Origin: Nocardioides sp.
GTDB lineage: Bacteria > Actinomycetota > Actinomycetes > Propionibacteriales > Nocardioidaceae
Assembly: GCA_020636915.1 (NCBI GenBank)
Contig: JACJWV010000008.1
Location: 124,001 to 188,000, forward strand
Reading direction: 5' to 3'
DNA length: 64,000 nt
How positions within the stretch are numbered: position 1 is the stretch's first letter; each line of letters begins with the position of its first letter. Below the pieces are notes generated by a model. That model ran no database searches. It was not told where the DNA came from and saw nothing but the letters and a program-made list of their open reading frames with translations. Positions 49,256 to 57,409 of the stretch are shown here, piece after piece. The translations under genes and the position numbers were made by a program.

Positions 49256-49618
49256 ATGAGCGACGAGACCCGCCGCTACCTGCTGCTGCTGCCCGCACCC
49301 GAGGCCGAGTGGGCGCAGCTGCCCGAGTCCGAGCACCGGGCCGGGATGGAGAACCACCGCCGCTTCCACGAGGCCCTCGCCGCACGCGGGCACCGGATCG
49401 TGATGGTCAGCCCGCTCGAGCCCAGTGCGGAGGCGGTCTCGATGCGCAACACCGGGCGGGGATCGGCCCTGGTGACCGACGGGCCGTTCACCGAGAGCGT
49501 CGAGCAGGTCGTAGGATTCTACCTCCTCGAGTCCGGTGACGAGGCGGACCTCCTCGAGGTGGTCCGCGCCTTCGCCGAGGGCGGCGACCACGTCGAGCTC
49601 CGGCGGCTCGCCACCTGA
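49256..49618 (+). CDS. YciI-related (YCII) protein
   Basis: The 120-residue protein matches the YCII/DGPF family: RRYLLLLPAPEAEWAQLPES, RFHEALAARGHRIVMVSPLE, SALVTDGPFTESVEQVVGFY (the DGPF motif) and DLLEVVRAFAEGG. Such proteins often accompany ECF sigma factors, but none is adjacent here. GAGGAG lies five bases before the ATG. Confidence 0.87.
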   Translation: MSDETRRYLLLLPAPEAEWAQLPESEHRAGMENHRRFHEALAARGHRIVMVSPLEPSAEAVSMRNTGRGSALVTDGPFTESVEQVVGFYLLESGDEADLLEVVRAFAEGGDHVELRRLAT

Positions 49619-49714
49619 GCGCCGGATCTCGACGCTCACCGACGCCGTCGACCGGTCTCCAGTCTTGCCGCTGGTATCCCGGCTGCCCGTCAGGACGGCT
49701 CGACGTCCGCGCGC

Positions 49715-50170
49715 ATGGCCTCGGTCGAGGTCCTCGAGGAACGCGATGAGTGCCGGTCGCGCCGACGCCGGGATCCGTGCCGCTGCCGCCCGCATCCGAT
49801 CGTGCGTCCCCGCTGCCTCGCGATCCCGGTCCGCGAAGCCGTCGTCGTCGACGACGGCTCCCGGGACCGGACGGCTGAGCTGGCCTGGGCCGCCGGCGCG
49901 ACCGTCCTGCCCGCGGGCGACCCGCCGCCGGGGTGGACCGGCAGGGCGTGGGCCTGCCACGTGGGCGCGGCGGCCACGAGCAGCGAGCTGCTGCTCTTCC
50001 TCGACGCCGACGTGGTGCTCGAGCCGGAGGCGCTCGGCGGCCCGCTCGAGGTGCACGACGACCACCCGGGCCTGGGGTCGGTGCAGCCCGTTCACACCGC
50101 CGAGCGGCCCTACCGGCAGCTGGCGTCGGCAGGAACCGCCTCGTTCGGCTCGGGACGGCGCATTCACTCC
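49715..50170 (+). pseudogene. Truncated family 2 glycosyltransferase relic
   Basis: From about 49824 the frame reads VREAVVVDDGSRDRTAELAW, ATVLPAGDPPPGWTGRAWAC, SELLLFLDADVVLEPEALGG and GSVQPVHTAERPYRQLASAG. These are the first 110 residues of a CrtQ/SpsA-type GT2, including the DxD. Upstream, 49715-49823 keeps only a degraded start (EERDECRSRR, where PARDEA is expected). After about 50165 similarity stops abruptly in a stretch of lower GC (50171-50320) with no recognisable content. No ribosome binding site or good start codon is present. It is a remnant left by deletion or rearrangement. The span 49619-49714 holds nothing I can identify. Confidence 0.65.
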
Positions 50171-50320
50171 GCCGCGAATCGGTCCGAGCGAAGAAGTACA
50201 CGCGTTGGCCGCTGCGTCTGGTTCGACGTCGGCTCGTTGTCTGCATCTCGCTCCACCTTCGTGGCTCGCGCCGGCAGAGAACCTGTTCGCCCTTCAGCAA
50301 CAGGTCAAACCGGCAACGCG

Positions 50321-51115
50321 TCAGCTCCACCGTCCGTACACGCGCACGTGAAGCTTGTGGTTGTAGGTGAGGTTCCACAACTGCCGGGCGTCCTCGGTCC
50401 AGAAGTTGACGCACCCGTGGCTGTGCCCCACGAACGGGTCCATCATCAATCTCGAGCCGTGGAGCGCCTGACCGCCCGAGAAGAACTGGGCGTACGGCAT
50501 CGGGGCGTCGTACAGCGAGCTGTAGTGGTCGATGTCGCGCCAGAAGACGACGAACTCCCCTGTCCGGGTGGGGGTGTCAGCACTGCCGCCCCGGACCAGC
50601 CACGAGTTCAGCAGCACGCCCTTGTGATAGAGGTTGACCTGGTGCTGCGACCGGTCGTAGCACGCATGCCACCCGGCCTTCTTGCACGAGGCTGGGACGG
50701 AGCTGCGGTGGCGTACCGTCTCACGGATCAAAGGACGCCAGGTGCGGTACCTCACCACCCCGGTGGCCTTCACCTCGATCTTCTTCTGGAACGCGACCAC
50801 GGCTGCCTTCGTCACGTCGCCGTAGTAGCCGGTCGGCTCGGCATCGAACAGGCCCAGCCACCGCAGGCGGTACTGCAGCTCGTAGACGTGCTCGATGTGG
50901 TACGGGTCCTTGTCCTCATCGCCGGGACGCACCACCTCTCGACTGAACCGATCCCGCAGATCGGGGGCGGCGTACGCCTGAGGCTGAGGGACGACGGTCA
51001 CCAGGAATGCCGCGGCGAGGACCGCGACGAGCGTGGTGGTGAGCCCGCGCGCTGCGCGTCTGTAACGGAGTCCTCGATGACTCGACGGGCGCCGGAACTG
51101 GACGACGGGCATCAT
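50321..51115 (-). CDS. L,D-transpeptidase with peptidoglycan-binding domain
   Basis: The 264-residue protein has an N-terminal hydrophobic signal or anchor (LTTTLVAVLAAAFLVTVV, about 24-41) ending near AYAAPD. A peptidoglycan-binding type 1 domain follows (about 65-120, ELQYRLRWLGLFDAEPTGYY, VAFQKKIEVKATG), then a YkuD catalytic domain. There HGSRLMMDPFVGHSHGCVNF holds the His and Cys235 nucleophile. It forms 3-3 crosslinks or anchors proteins to the wall. AAGGAGG lies six bases before the ATG. Codon use is less GC-biased than its neighbours. Confidence 0.92.
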   Translation of the reverse strand: MMPVVQFRRPSSHRGLRYRRAARGLTTTLVAVLAAAFLVTVVPQPQAYAAPDLRDRFSREVVRPGDEDKDPYHIEHVYELQYRLRWLGLFDAEPTGYYGDVTKAAVVAFQKKIEVKATGVVRYRTWRPLIRETVRHRSSVPASCKKAGWHACYDRSQHQVNLYHKGVLLNSWLVRGGSADTPTRTGEFVVFWRDIDHYSSLYDAPMPYAQFFSGGQALHGSRLMMDPFVGHSHGCVNFWTEDARQLWNLTYNHKLHVRVYGRWS

Positions 51116-51201
51116 GCCCGACCTCCTTCGTGATGTCCTACCCTCATTCTGCGCCGGACAGCGCCATGGGTGTCCGGAACGGCTCACCGCGCGCACTAGG
51201 T

Positions 51202-51930
51202 GTGGATCACGGTGCCGCACTCATCACGACCGAGGAGAACCGGCATGCTCAGGGCCTCTACGAGGCAGCCGGGTGGAGCGGCGAGGCCGCACGAGCGGAC
51301 ACGGTCATCGCGCTGCTCCTCGGCGTCTACCTCGCGTACTCGCTGGCGTGCTGGCCGCTGGTACCGGCGCTGATCGGGTCGCACCCGTTGCTCCTCGAGG
51401 CCGTCGGCGGCTCGACTGTCGCCGACGTGACGGTCGGCGCTCAGAGTCGGCTGGGCGAGCTCCCTCTGTGGCTCGCGGTGGCGGCCGGCGTGCCGAGCAT
51501 GATGATGTTCGACTGGGTCTTCTGGTGGGCAGGTCGCCGATGGGGTGACCGGGCGCTCCACCTGGTCCTGGGCCGCGCCGCGTCGGCGCGACAGGTGGCG
51601 ACGCGCGACGCGCGAGTCGAGCGAGTCGAGCGAACGGCCGAGCGATTCGGTCCCGCGGCCGTCGTGCTCGCCTACTACCTCCCGGTGCCGTCGCTGCTGA
51701 TCTACGTGACTGCCGGCCTGTCGGGCATGCGCCTAAGGACCTTCCTCGTCCTCGACGTGGTCGGCACGCTGCTGTGGGTCGGACCGGTCGTCGGCCTCGG
51801 ATACGCCATCGGCAAGCCCGCCGTGGATGTGGTCCACAGCGTCGATCACTACTCGATGGTCCTCGCCATCGCAGTGCTCCTCGCGGTGGCCGTTGCCCGG
51901 GTCCTGGGACGACGACGCGCCATCGTCTGA
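51202..51930 (+). CDS. DedA/VTT-domain membrane protein with acetyltransferase-like head
   Basis: From about residue 30 the protein is a DedA/SNARE-associated (VTT) domain: four to five helices with MFDWVFWWAGRRWGDRALHL and LAYYLPVPSLLIYVTAGLSG, a helix-hairpin typical of flippase-like DedA proteins. The first 30 residues (ALITTEENRHAQGLYEAAGW) instead match the C-terminal end of a GNAT acetyltransferase. The true start is unclear; GTG at 51202 is taken, because the open frame from 51130 would begin inside the regulatory region of the divergent gene. The chimeric head suggests a rearrangement. Its 3' end is overlapped by the regulator on the other strand. Confidence 0.7.
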   Translation: MDHGAALITTEENRHAQGLYEAAGWSGEAARADTVIALLLGVYLAYSLACWPLVPALIGSHPLLLEAVGGSTVADVTVGAQSRLGELPLWLAVAAGVPSMMMFDWVFWWAGRRWGDRALHLVLGRAASARQVATRDARVERVERTAERFGPAAVVLAYYLPVPSLLIYVTAGLSGMRLRTFLVLDVVGTLLWVGPVVGLGYAIGKPAVDVVHSVDHYSMVLAIAVLLAVAVARVLGRRRAIV

Positions 51931-52887
51931 CGTCGGCGGGACGTCGGGCGGCGAGACCACCACTGCCCGGCTCGCGAGGGCAGCTGCGCAGACCGAGCAG
52001 CCCAGCTGGGGCACGAATTCCTTCCCGCACGGCCGGTGCACGGCGAGCACGGCGGGTCCGTCAGGGCTGGGGAACTGACGCTCCCCCCAGGCGAGGGCGG
52101 TCGCGACCACGGGGAAGAAGGCTCTCCCCTTGGCCGAGAGGAGATAGCTGGCGGGACGCGCACCGGACTCCCCCACGGCCTCCCCACCGGCGCGCTCCAG
52201 CACGCCCAGGTCGACGAACGCCCGGAGCCGCTCGGCGACCACGGTGGGTGACGCACCTGTCATGCGCTCGAAGTCGGAGAACCGCGTGGCCCCGAGGACG
52301 GCTGCGCCGAGGATCGCGGACGACCAGCGGCTGCCGATGAGGGTCATCGTCTCGGTGAACATGCCCGCACCAGCGGTGGTGCGCCGCCCGCCGGTCGTAC
52401 GACGCCGGTTCGAGCCCACCGGCACCGAGCGCTCGAAGTGGCCGCTCGGGCCGAGGGCCAGCTCCACCTCCTCGCGCGGCGCGGCCCCCGCGCAGCCACG
52501 GCAGCGCAGGACCGGTTCGAACTCCGCGGCGCAGGTGGCGTGCAGCATCCGGGGCAGCAGGTCGGCCTGGCCGGGCACGTGGTGCAGCTCCCAGGACCAG
52601 ATGGAGAGCAGCACCGGCCACAGGCCCAGTCCCGCCTTCGTCAGCTCGTACTCCGGGTGCGTCCCCCCGACGGCCGGCACCCGCACCAGCACCCCCGCAT
52701 CGACGAGGGCGCCGAGGCGAGCCGCGAGCACCGCGTCCGAGATGCCGAGGTGCTGCTTCCACCCTCCGAAGCGACGGACCCCGGCGACGGCGTACCGGAC
52801 GATCTGCAGCGACCACTCGTCGCCGAGCAGGCCGAGGGTGCGGCCGATGGCATTGGGCTCCGCGACCCGCTCCCCACCGACCCGCAC
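51733..52887 (-). CDS. Tandem HxlR-type winged-helix regulator
   Basis: The 384-residue protein has two HxlR DNA-binding domains. The first (about 10-105) has LGLLGDEWSLQIVRYAVAGV and LGISDAVLAARLGALVDAGV. The second (about 180-275) has MTLIGSRWSSAILGAAVLGA, MTGASPTVVAERLRAFVDLG and VATALAWGERQ. Each is followed by a CxxC pair (RCRGCAG, LGCSVCAA), so metal may be bound. The last 65 residues (from about PPDVPPTSDDGASSSQ) are low-complexity and lie antisense to the DedA gene, overlapping it by 198 bp. They look like read-through beyond the natural end. It lies one base after the carotenoid oxygenase gene and probably controls that operon. Confidence 0.83.
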   Translation of the reverse strand: MRVGGERVAEPNAIGRTLGLLGDEWSLQIVRYAVAGVRRFGGWKQHLGISDAVLAARLGALVDAGVLVRVPAVGGTHPEYELTKAGLGLWPVLLSIWSWELHHVPGQADLLPRMLHATCAAEFEPVLRCRGCAGAAPREEVELALGPSGHFERSVPVGSNRRRTTGGRRTTAGAGMFTETMTLIGSRWSSAILGAAVLGATRFSDFERMTGASPTVVAERLRAFVDLGVLERAGGEAVGESGARPASYLLSAKGRAFFPVVATALAWGERQFPSPDGPAVLAVHRPCGKEFVPQLGCSVCAAALASRAVVVSPPDVPPTSDDGASSSQDPGNGHREEHCDGEDHRVVIDAVDHIHGGLADGVSEADDRSDPQQRADHVEDEEGP

Positions 52888-52888
52888 C

Positions 52889-54376
52889 TCAGCCAGCGGA
52901 GCTCCCGGGGAGCGCGGCAGCCGGGGTCCAGCAGGAGTGCGTCCCGGAGGAGATCCGCTCGGGCAGGCGCACCCGGGCGATCGGGCCGTCCGTGATCGAC
53001 GCGGCGTCGAACACCAGGCACTCGGAGCGGTCGCGGACCATGTCGGTGGTGAAGGTGACCAGGTAGCCGTCGTCCTCCGCGGTGGCGCCCGGTCGCGGCG
53101 CGAACGGCGTCTCGCTGCCGTAGACCCCCTCGCCGAAGGCGTACCGCTCGTCGCACCCGGTCCTGAGGTCGTGCTTGACGAGCCCGTCGAAGAGGAACAT
53201 CCCCGGCTCGGCCGTCATGTTGTAGGCGTAGCGGTAGTCGTGGCCGTAGACCTGGGCGTTGACCATCCCGAACTCCATGACGCGGTCCGACAGCGGCTCC
53301 TCGCGGGTCTCCCCGGTCCTCAGGTTCAGCCGCCACCGGTGCGGCCGCGCGTCGAGCTGGGCCAGGTCGATGTAGCGGTAGAGCGAGGCCATCTTCGAGC
53401 TGCCGGGCTGGCGACTCGGCTCGGGGTTGTGCTGGAAGAACCCGTCGAGGACGATCTCGTCGCCCTCCTCGTAGGCATTGATCCAGTGCAGCACGTAGGT
53501 CGGGGCCGCCTCGAACCAGCGGATGTCCTCGGTCGCGCCCCGTCGCGGGACGACCGCGAAGCGGGTCGGCACGTCCGGGAAGAACTTCGGGACGTGCAGG
53601 CCCATCGCGAGCAGCTCGGGGTCCCAGAAGAGCGGCAGGTCGTTGAGGATCGCGTAGTTCTCCGTGAACGCCATGTCGTGCGGCAGCCTCGGCCCCGGCA
53701 GGGGTACGTCGATCGAGTGCACGAGCCTGCCCGCCGGGTCGACAACGCCGTAGTGCAGGTACGGCGCCTCCTTGCCATAGCCGAAGACCAGGAGCTCGCC
53801 GGTGCGCTCGTCCAGCTTCGGGTGCGCGGATACCCCGGTCGGGCTCGGGAAGTCGGCCACCCACGGCGCCTTGCCCCGCTGTGACAGGGTGCGCGGGTCG
53901 AGCTGGTAGATGTCGCCGCACTGCCAGAAGCTGGTCAGCGCGAGGCCGTTGTGGACGATCACGTCCGTGCTGGAGGCGTCCTTCATCCGGCCCCGGGCGC
54001 CCCACCCGTCCTCGCGCTTGGAGTTCTCCGGGAGGTCGTAGAAGCCGGTCCACAGCGACTCCGCAGCCTCCTGCTCGGCGCGGAACCCGTCGGTGCGAAC
54101 GAAGCGGTTGCGGTAGGTCGCCTCCCCGCCGCCGAACGCGATCTGGTGGAGCATGCCGTCGCCGTCGAAGGGGTGGTAGAGCCCGATCGAGGGGTGCACG
54201 GGGTTCTCGGTGTTGCGGAGGTAGACGCCCTCGAGGTCCGCGGGGATCTCCCCCACGACGTCGAGGTCGTAGGCGTCCCACTCGCGGTGGTTCGGTCGCC
54301 AGGCACCGGTGCGGTACGGGTGGTCGTCGTCCTCGGGCAACGTCGAAGCGATGGTGCTGACGATCTTCGCGGCCAT
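52889..54376 (-). CDS. Carotenoid oxygenase family protein
   Basis: The 495-residue seven-bladed propeller enzyme cleaves a double bond with a non-haem iron held by four histidines. They are visible in GVSAHPKLDERTGELLVFGY (His185), LPHDMAFTENYAILND (His233), YVLHWINAYEEGDEIVLDG and the C-terminal ISSGTHSCWTP. The opening EIPADLEGVYLRNTENPVHP is also diagnostic. Substrates may be apocarotenoids, retinoids or stilbenes; the lack of a carotenoid cluster leaves it open. It follows the thiolase gene by 21 bp and precedes the HxlR-type regulator by one base. Confidence 0.93.
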   Translation of the reverse strand: MAAKIVSTIASTLPEDDDHPYRTGAWRPNHREWDAYDLDVVGEIPADLEGVYLRNTENPVHPSIGLYHPFDGDGMLHQIAFGGGEATYRNRFVRTDGFRAEQEAAESLWTGFYDLPENSKREDGWGARGRMKDASSTDVIVHNGLALTSFWQCGDIYQLDPRTLSQRGKAPWVADFPSPTGVSAHPKLDERTGELLVFGYGKEAPYLHYGVVDPAGRLVHSIDVPLPGPRLPHDMAFTENYAILNDLPLFWDPELLAMGLHVPKFFPDVPTRFAVVPRRGATEDIRWFEAAPTYVLHWINAYEEGDEIVLDGFFQHNPEPSRQPGSSKMASLYRYIDLAQLDARPHRWRLNLRTGETREEPLSDRVMEFGMVNAQVYGHDYRYAYNMTAEPGMFLFDGLVKHDLRTGCDERYAFGEGVYGSETPFAPRPGATAEDDGYLVTFTTDMVRDRSECLVFDAASITDGPIARVRLPERISSGTHSCWTPAAALPGSSAG

Positions 54377-54397
54377 CCGGAGTCCTCCCTGTCCTAC

Positions 54398-55627
54398 TCA
54401 GACACCGACGACGAACGTCACGGTGGTGGCGGTGGAGCCGCCGATGTTGAGGGTCGCGAACCTGCGCGCGCCCTCGACCTGCGTGGCCCCGGCGGTGCCG
54501 GAGGTCTGCCTGGCCGAGTCGAGGACCATCCGGACACCGGTGGCTCCCACGGGATGACCTCCGCCGATCAGGCCGCCGGACGGGTTGACGGGGGTGGCGC
54601 CGTCGCGCTCGAGCGTGCCGTCCTCGACGGCCTGCCAGCTCATGCCCGGCGCGGTGATGCCGAAGTGGTCGATGGCGGCGTACTCCGAGGGTGTGAAGCA
54701 GTCGTGGGTCTCGATGCCGTCGATGCCGACCACGCCCTCGACGCCGGCGCGGGCGAAGGCGTCGGTGATGGCGCGGCGCACGTGCGGCAGCACGTACTCG
54801 TCACCCTGGGACCGGCGGAGCTTCTCCTCCAGTGGCAGCCCGGCCGTGCGGTGCCCCCAGCCGAGGATCCGCGGCACCGTCTCGAGCGCGATCCCCCGCG
54901 CCGCCGCCCAGTCCTCGGCGGCGCGCCGACCGGCGAGCACGATCCCAGCGCCGCCGTCGGTGACCTGGCTGCAGTCAGTACGGCGGATGCGGCCCTCGAC
55001 GACCGGGTTGGCCTCGTCGTCCTCGCCGAAGCTCTCAGCCGTGTGCACCCACGCGCGTGTCTGCGCGTGCGGGTTGTCCTTGGCGTTGCGGAAGTTGAGC
55101 CCGGCGATCGCCCGGAGGTGCTGGTCGTCGAGGCCGTAGCGGTCGTCGTACTCGTCCGCGATGCGGCTGAACATGGACGGCCACACGTACTTCGCGTCCT
55201 GCGCCTCGTGTCCGACCCAGGCCGCGGCGCCCAGGGTCCGCGCGGCCTGGTCGCCGGGCACGTTGCGCTCCTGCTCGACCCCGAGGACGAGCGCGCACCC
55301 GTAGCGACCGGCCTCGATCTCGGCCATGGCGGCGAGGATCGCCACCCCGCCCGAGGCGCAGGCGGCTTCGTGTCGCGAGGCCGGCACCCCCCACAGCCCG
55401 GGCTCGACGGTCGCCGGCATGGCGCCGAGGTGTCCCTGGCCGTTGAACAGCTGGCCGAACGCGTTGGCCACGTGGAGCGTCTCGATCGCGGCCGGCTCGA
55501 CGGTGGCGTCCGCGAGGGTGCCGCTGACGACCTCGGCCACGAGGTCGCTGACCTCGAGACCCTCGCGGGCGTAGTTGCGGGCGAAGTCCGTCTGGTGCCC
55601 ACCCAGCACGAAGATGCCAGCGGTCAT
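54398..55627 (-). CDS. Thiolase (acetyl-CoA acetyltransferase/SCP-x type)
   Basis: The 409-residue enzyme opens GIFVLGGHQTDFARNYAREG. The nucleophilic Cys is in RHEAACASGGVAILAAMAEI, and the other catalytic residues in IDGIETHDCFTPSEYAAIDH and NPSGGLIGGGHPVGATGVRM. The sequence is closer to lipid-transfer/SCP-x-type thiolases than to PhaA. GGGAGCC lies before the ATG. It begins the operon thiolase-carotenoid oxygenase-regulator. It could degrade an acyl side chain released by the oxygenase (inference). Confidence 0.9.
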   Translation of the reverse strand: MTAGIFVLGGHQTDFARNYAREGLEVSDLVAEVVSGTLADATVEPAAIETLHVANAFGQLFNGQGHLGAMPATVEPGLWGVPASRHEAACASGGVAILAAMAEIEAGRYGCALVLGVEQERNVPGDQAARTLGAAAWVGHEAQDAKYVWPSMFSRIADEYDDRYGLDDQHLRAIAGLNFRNAKDNPHAQTRAWVHTAESFGEDDEANPVVEGRIRRTDCSQVTDGGAGIVLAGRRAAEDWAAARGIALETVPRILGWGHRTAGLPLEEKLRRSQGDEYVLPHVRRAITDAFARAGVEGVVGIDGIETHDCFTPSEYAAIDHFGITAPGMSWQAVEDGTLERDGATPVNPSGGLIGGGHPVGATGVRMVLDSARQTSGTAGATQVEGARRFATLNIGGSTATTVTFVVGV

Positions 55628-55922
55628 CGAGGGCTCCCGTCGTCCGTGGATCGCCCGCGTCCCGAGAGAGGCGCTTCGCCAACTGTAGCGACGCACGTGT
55701 CCCGTGAACAGGACCTCAGCGCCGCCGCGTCGCGCTCGACCACCGCCGGTGGGTCGATGACGGCAGACAGACGACAGGACGTCAGGCGCTGGGTGCCGTC
55801 GGTGGCTCCGAGCGCATGACGTCCTCGGGCGGACTCGGATGAACCGGTATCTACCTCCTCCCTCGCGACTCCTCGAGTCAACAGCGGGCAGCCCGCCTGC
55901 TGCTCCAGGAAGGGAGATGACC

Positions 55923-56147
55923 ATGAAGTACGAGAAGGTCCAGACGATGTCGTTGGCCGAGTTCGCCGACCGGCGTGTGGAGGGTGAGCTCAGCGGCATC
56001 CTGTCCCAGCTCAACGGTGGCACGTTCATGGAGTGCCACAAGCTGATCGCCGCCGAGACGGGGATCTGGATCGAGGACCTGGTGCCGGTGTTCCAGAAGC
56101 TCGACGCTGCGCTCGCGACGCGACCGCTTCCCGAGAAGCTCCGCTGA
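55923..56147 (+). CDS. 74-residue protein, possible peptide substrate of the next enzymes
   Basis: An AGGAAGGGAG lies six bases before the ATG at 55923 (an ATG at 55917 is also in frame). The protein starts KYEKVQTMSLAEFADRRVEG and ends DAALATRPLPEKLR. The middle, with LNGGTFMECHKLIAAETGIW, is predicted helical and carries one Cys. I recognise no family. Size, position first in the operon and the palindrome after it are typical of a precursor peptide ahead of modifying enzymes, but no obvious leader/core split or repeated core residues is seen. It could also be a small accessory subunit. The divergent spacer upstream (55628-55922) holds only promoters. Confidence 0.75.
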   Translation: MKYEKVQTMSLAEFADRRVEGELSGILSQLNGGTFMECHKLIAAETGIWIEDLVPVFQKLDAALATRPLPEKLR

Positions 56148-56170
56148 GCCTCGACGTAAAGGGGGCGGAG

Positions 56171-56210
56171 GCGCGAGCCGGCGCCGCACCGGTGCGGCGC
56201 CGGCTCGCGT
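56171..56210. terminator. 19-bp perfect palindrome between the small gene and the HQxxH gene
   Basis: The stem pairs 56172-56190 with 56191-56209 with no mismatch and no spare loop bases (centre ACCGGT, arms GCGAGCCGGCGCCGC). In precursor-first peptide operons such an element gives partial termination, so that the precursor RNA is in excess. It lies 24 bp after the small gene and 30 bp before the next. Confidence 0.75.
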
Positions 56211-56239
56211 CTCAGCCGACCGTTCCGGAGGAGGGGACG

Positions 56240-57409
56240 ATGGACGCCGTCATCGACATGTTCGCTCGCGAGGTCGACGAGACGGAGCGAAGCGTCACCG
56301 ACGCGGTCGGACGAATCGCGTCCGACGCACGCCCGGACCTCGCGTCCCGGGCCGGGTCCTGGGACCCGGACGTCTGCCTGGACCCGCTGCTCCTCGCCTT
56401 CTTCCAGGGCAGCGGGGATCCCGGGGTGACCCTGGACCAGCTCCTGGTCGGCAGGATGGACCCGAGGGCGCGTCCCCACGAGCTCCCGATCCGCACCGAC
56501 GCCCGGGGCGCCGCCGAGCTGCCAGGGATCGGCATCCTCCGGACGAACCACCCGGCCGCCGACCTCTCCCTGGACGCCGGGCTCACCGCGACCCGGGACG
56601 GTGAGGTGGTGTCGGTGGAGCTGACGCCGCAGCCCCGGACGCGGTTCGAGCACGAACCGGTGCTCGACCACTGGGTCGCGCCACCCCTGCGGTTCGTCCT
56701 GGGCGGCGGGCCCGTCGGAGGGCCGGACGCCTCCCCGCGCGGGGTGGCGGCGGACCTGAGGCGGGCCCTGGACATCCTCGACCGGGTCCAGCCCGACTTC
56801 GCCGAGGTGATGAGGCGGACGACCCGGCGGGTCGTCGTCTTCGACGACGTCGGCCTCAACTCCCTGGCCGCGCCGCGGGCGCACGGCTCGGTCTTCCTCG
56901 ACCTCGCGCACGGGTCCGGGCCGATCTACCACCTCGAGGACCTGCTGCACCAGTGCGGCCACGTGGCCTTCCAGGCGATGACGCTGCGGCCGGACACCGT
57001 GCTGTCGGTGCCCCCGGACCACCCGCTCGACGGGTCCGACGAGGGGGGCGAGCAGCGGACGGCGTACGTCGTCCTGCACGCCGTCGTCACCGAGCGATGG
57101 ATGGTGCGCGGCCTCCTGGGCTGCCTGGCCGGGGAGCCGCTGTCGGACCTCGAGCGCATCGAGGCCCGCGGTCGGCTCGCCTACATCCTGGGTCGCTACG
57201 TCCTCGACCTCACCGACCTCATCGGGGCCGACGTCGTCGCGCCCCGCGGGACCGTCCTGCTCCGGCAGCTGCTGGCCGACCTGCGCACCCTGCACCGGCT
57301 CGCCCAGCCGTTCGTCCAGGGCCTGGATCTCACCGGGCAGCCGTACAACTTCGACCTCGACACCTTCGTGTGCCGCAACCCGCAGCTGCTGGTGGGTGAC
57401 CGGCCGTGA
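56240..57409 (+). CDS. HQxxH protein, resembling HExxH-type peptide-modifying enzymes
   Basis: The 389-residue protein contains YHLEDLLHQCGHVAFQAMTL, with His237 and His241 as a HQxxH variant of the HExxH motif. Before it lies ALDILDRVQPDFAEVMRRTT and VVVFDDVGLNSLAAPRAHGS, and after it TAYVVLHAVVTERWMVRGLL with another His. This order, a helical stretch, a small beta region, the metal motif and a downstream His, recalls the HExxH-motif proteins of peptide-modification clusters (now linked to 2-oxoglutarate-dependent hydroxylation). The Glu-to-Gln change is unusual. GGAGGAGGGG precedes the ATG. The gene overlaps the aldo-keto reductase gene as GTGA. Family placement is from pattern memory only. 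Confidence 0.55.
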   Translation: MDAVIDMFAREVDETERSVTDAVGRIASDARPDLASRAGSWDPDVCLDPLLLAFFQGSGDPGVTLDQLLVGRMDPRARPHELPIRTDARGAAELPGIGILRTNHPAADLSLDAGLTATRDGEVVSVELTPQPRTRFEHEPVLDHWVAPPLRFVLGGGPVGGPDASPRGVAADLRRALDILDRVQPDFAEVMRRTTRRVVVFDDVGLNSLAAPRAHGSVFLDLAHGSGPIYHLEDLLHQCGHVAFQAMTLRPDTVLSVPPDHPLDGSDEGGEQRTAYVVLHAVVTERWMVRGLLGCLAGEPLSDLERIEARGRLAYILGRYVLDLTDLIGADVVAPRGTVLLRQLLADLRTLHRLAQPFVQGLDLTGQPYNFDLDTFVCRNPQLLVGDRP

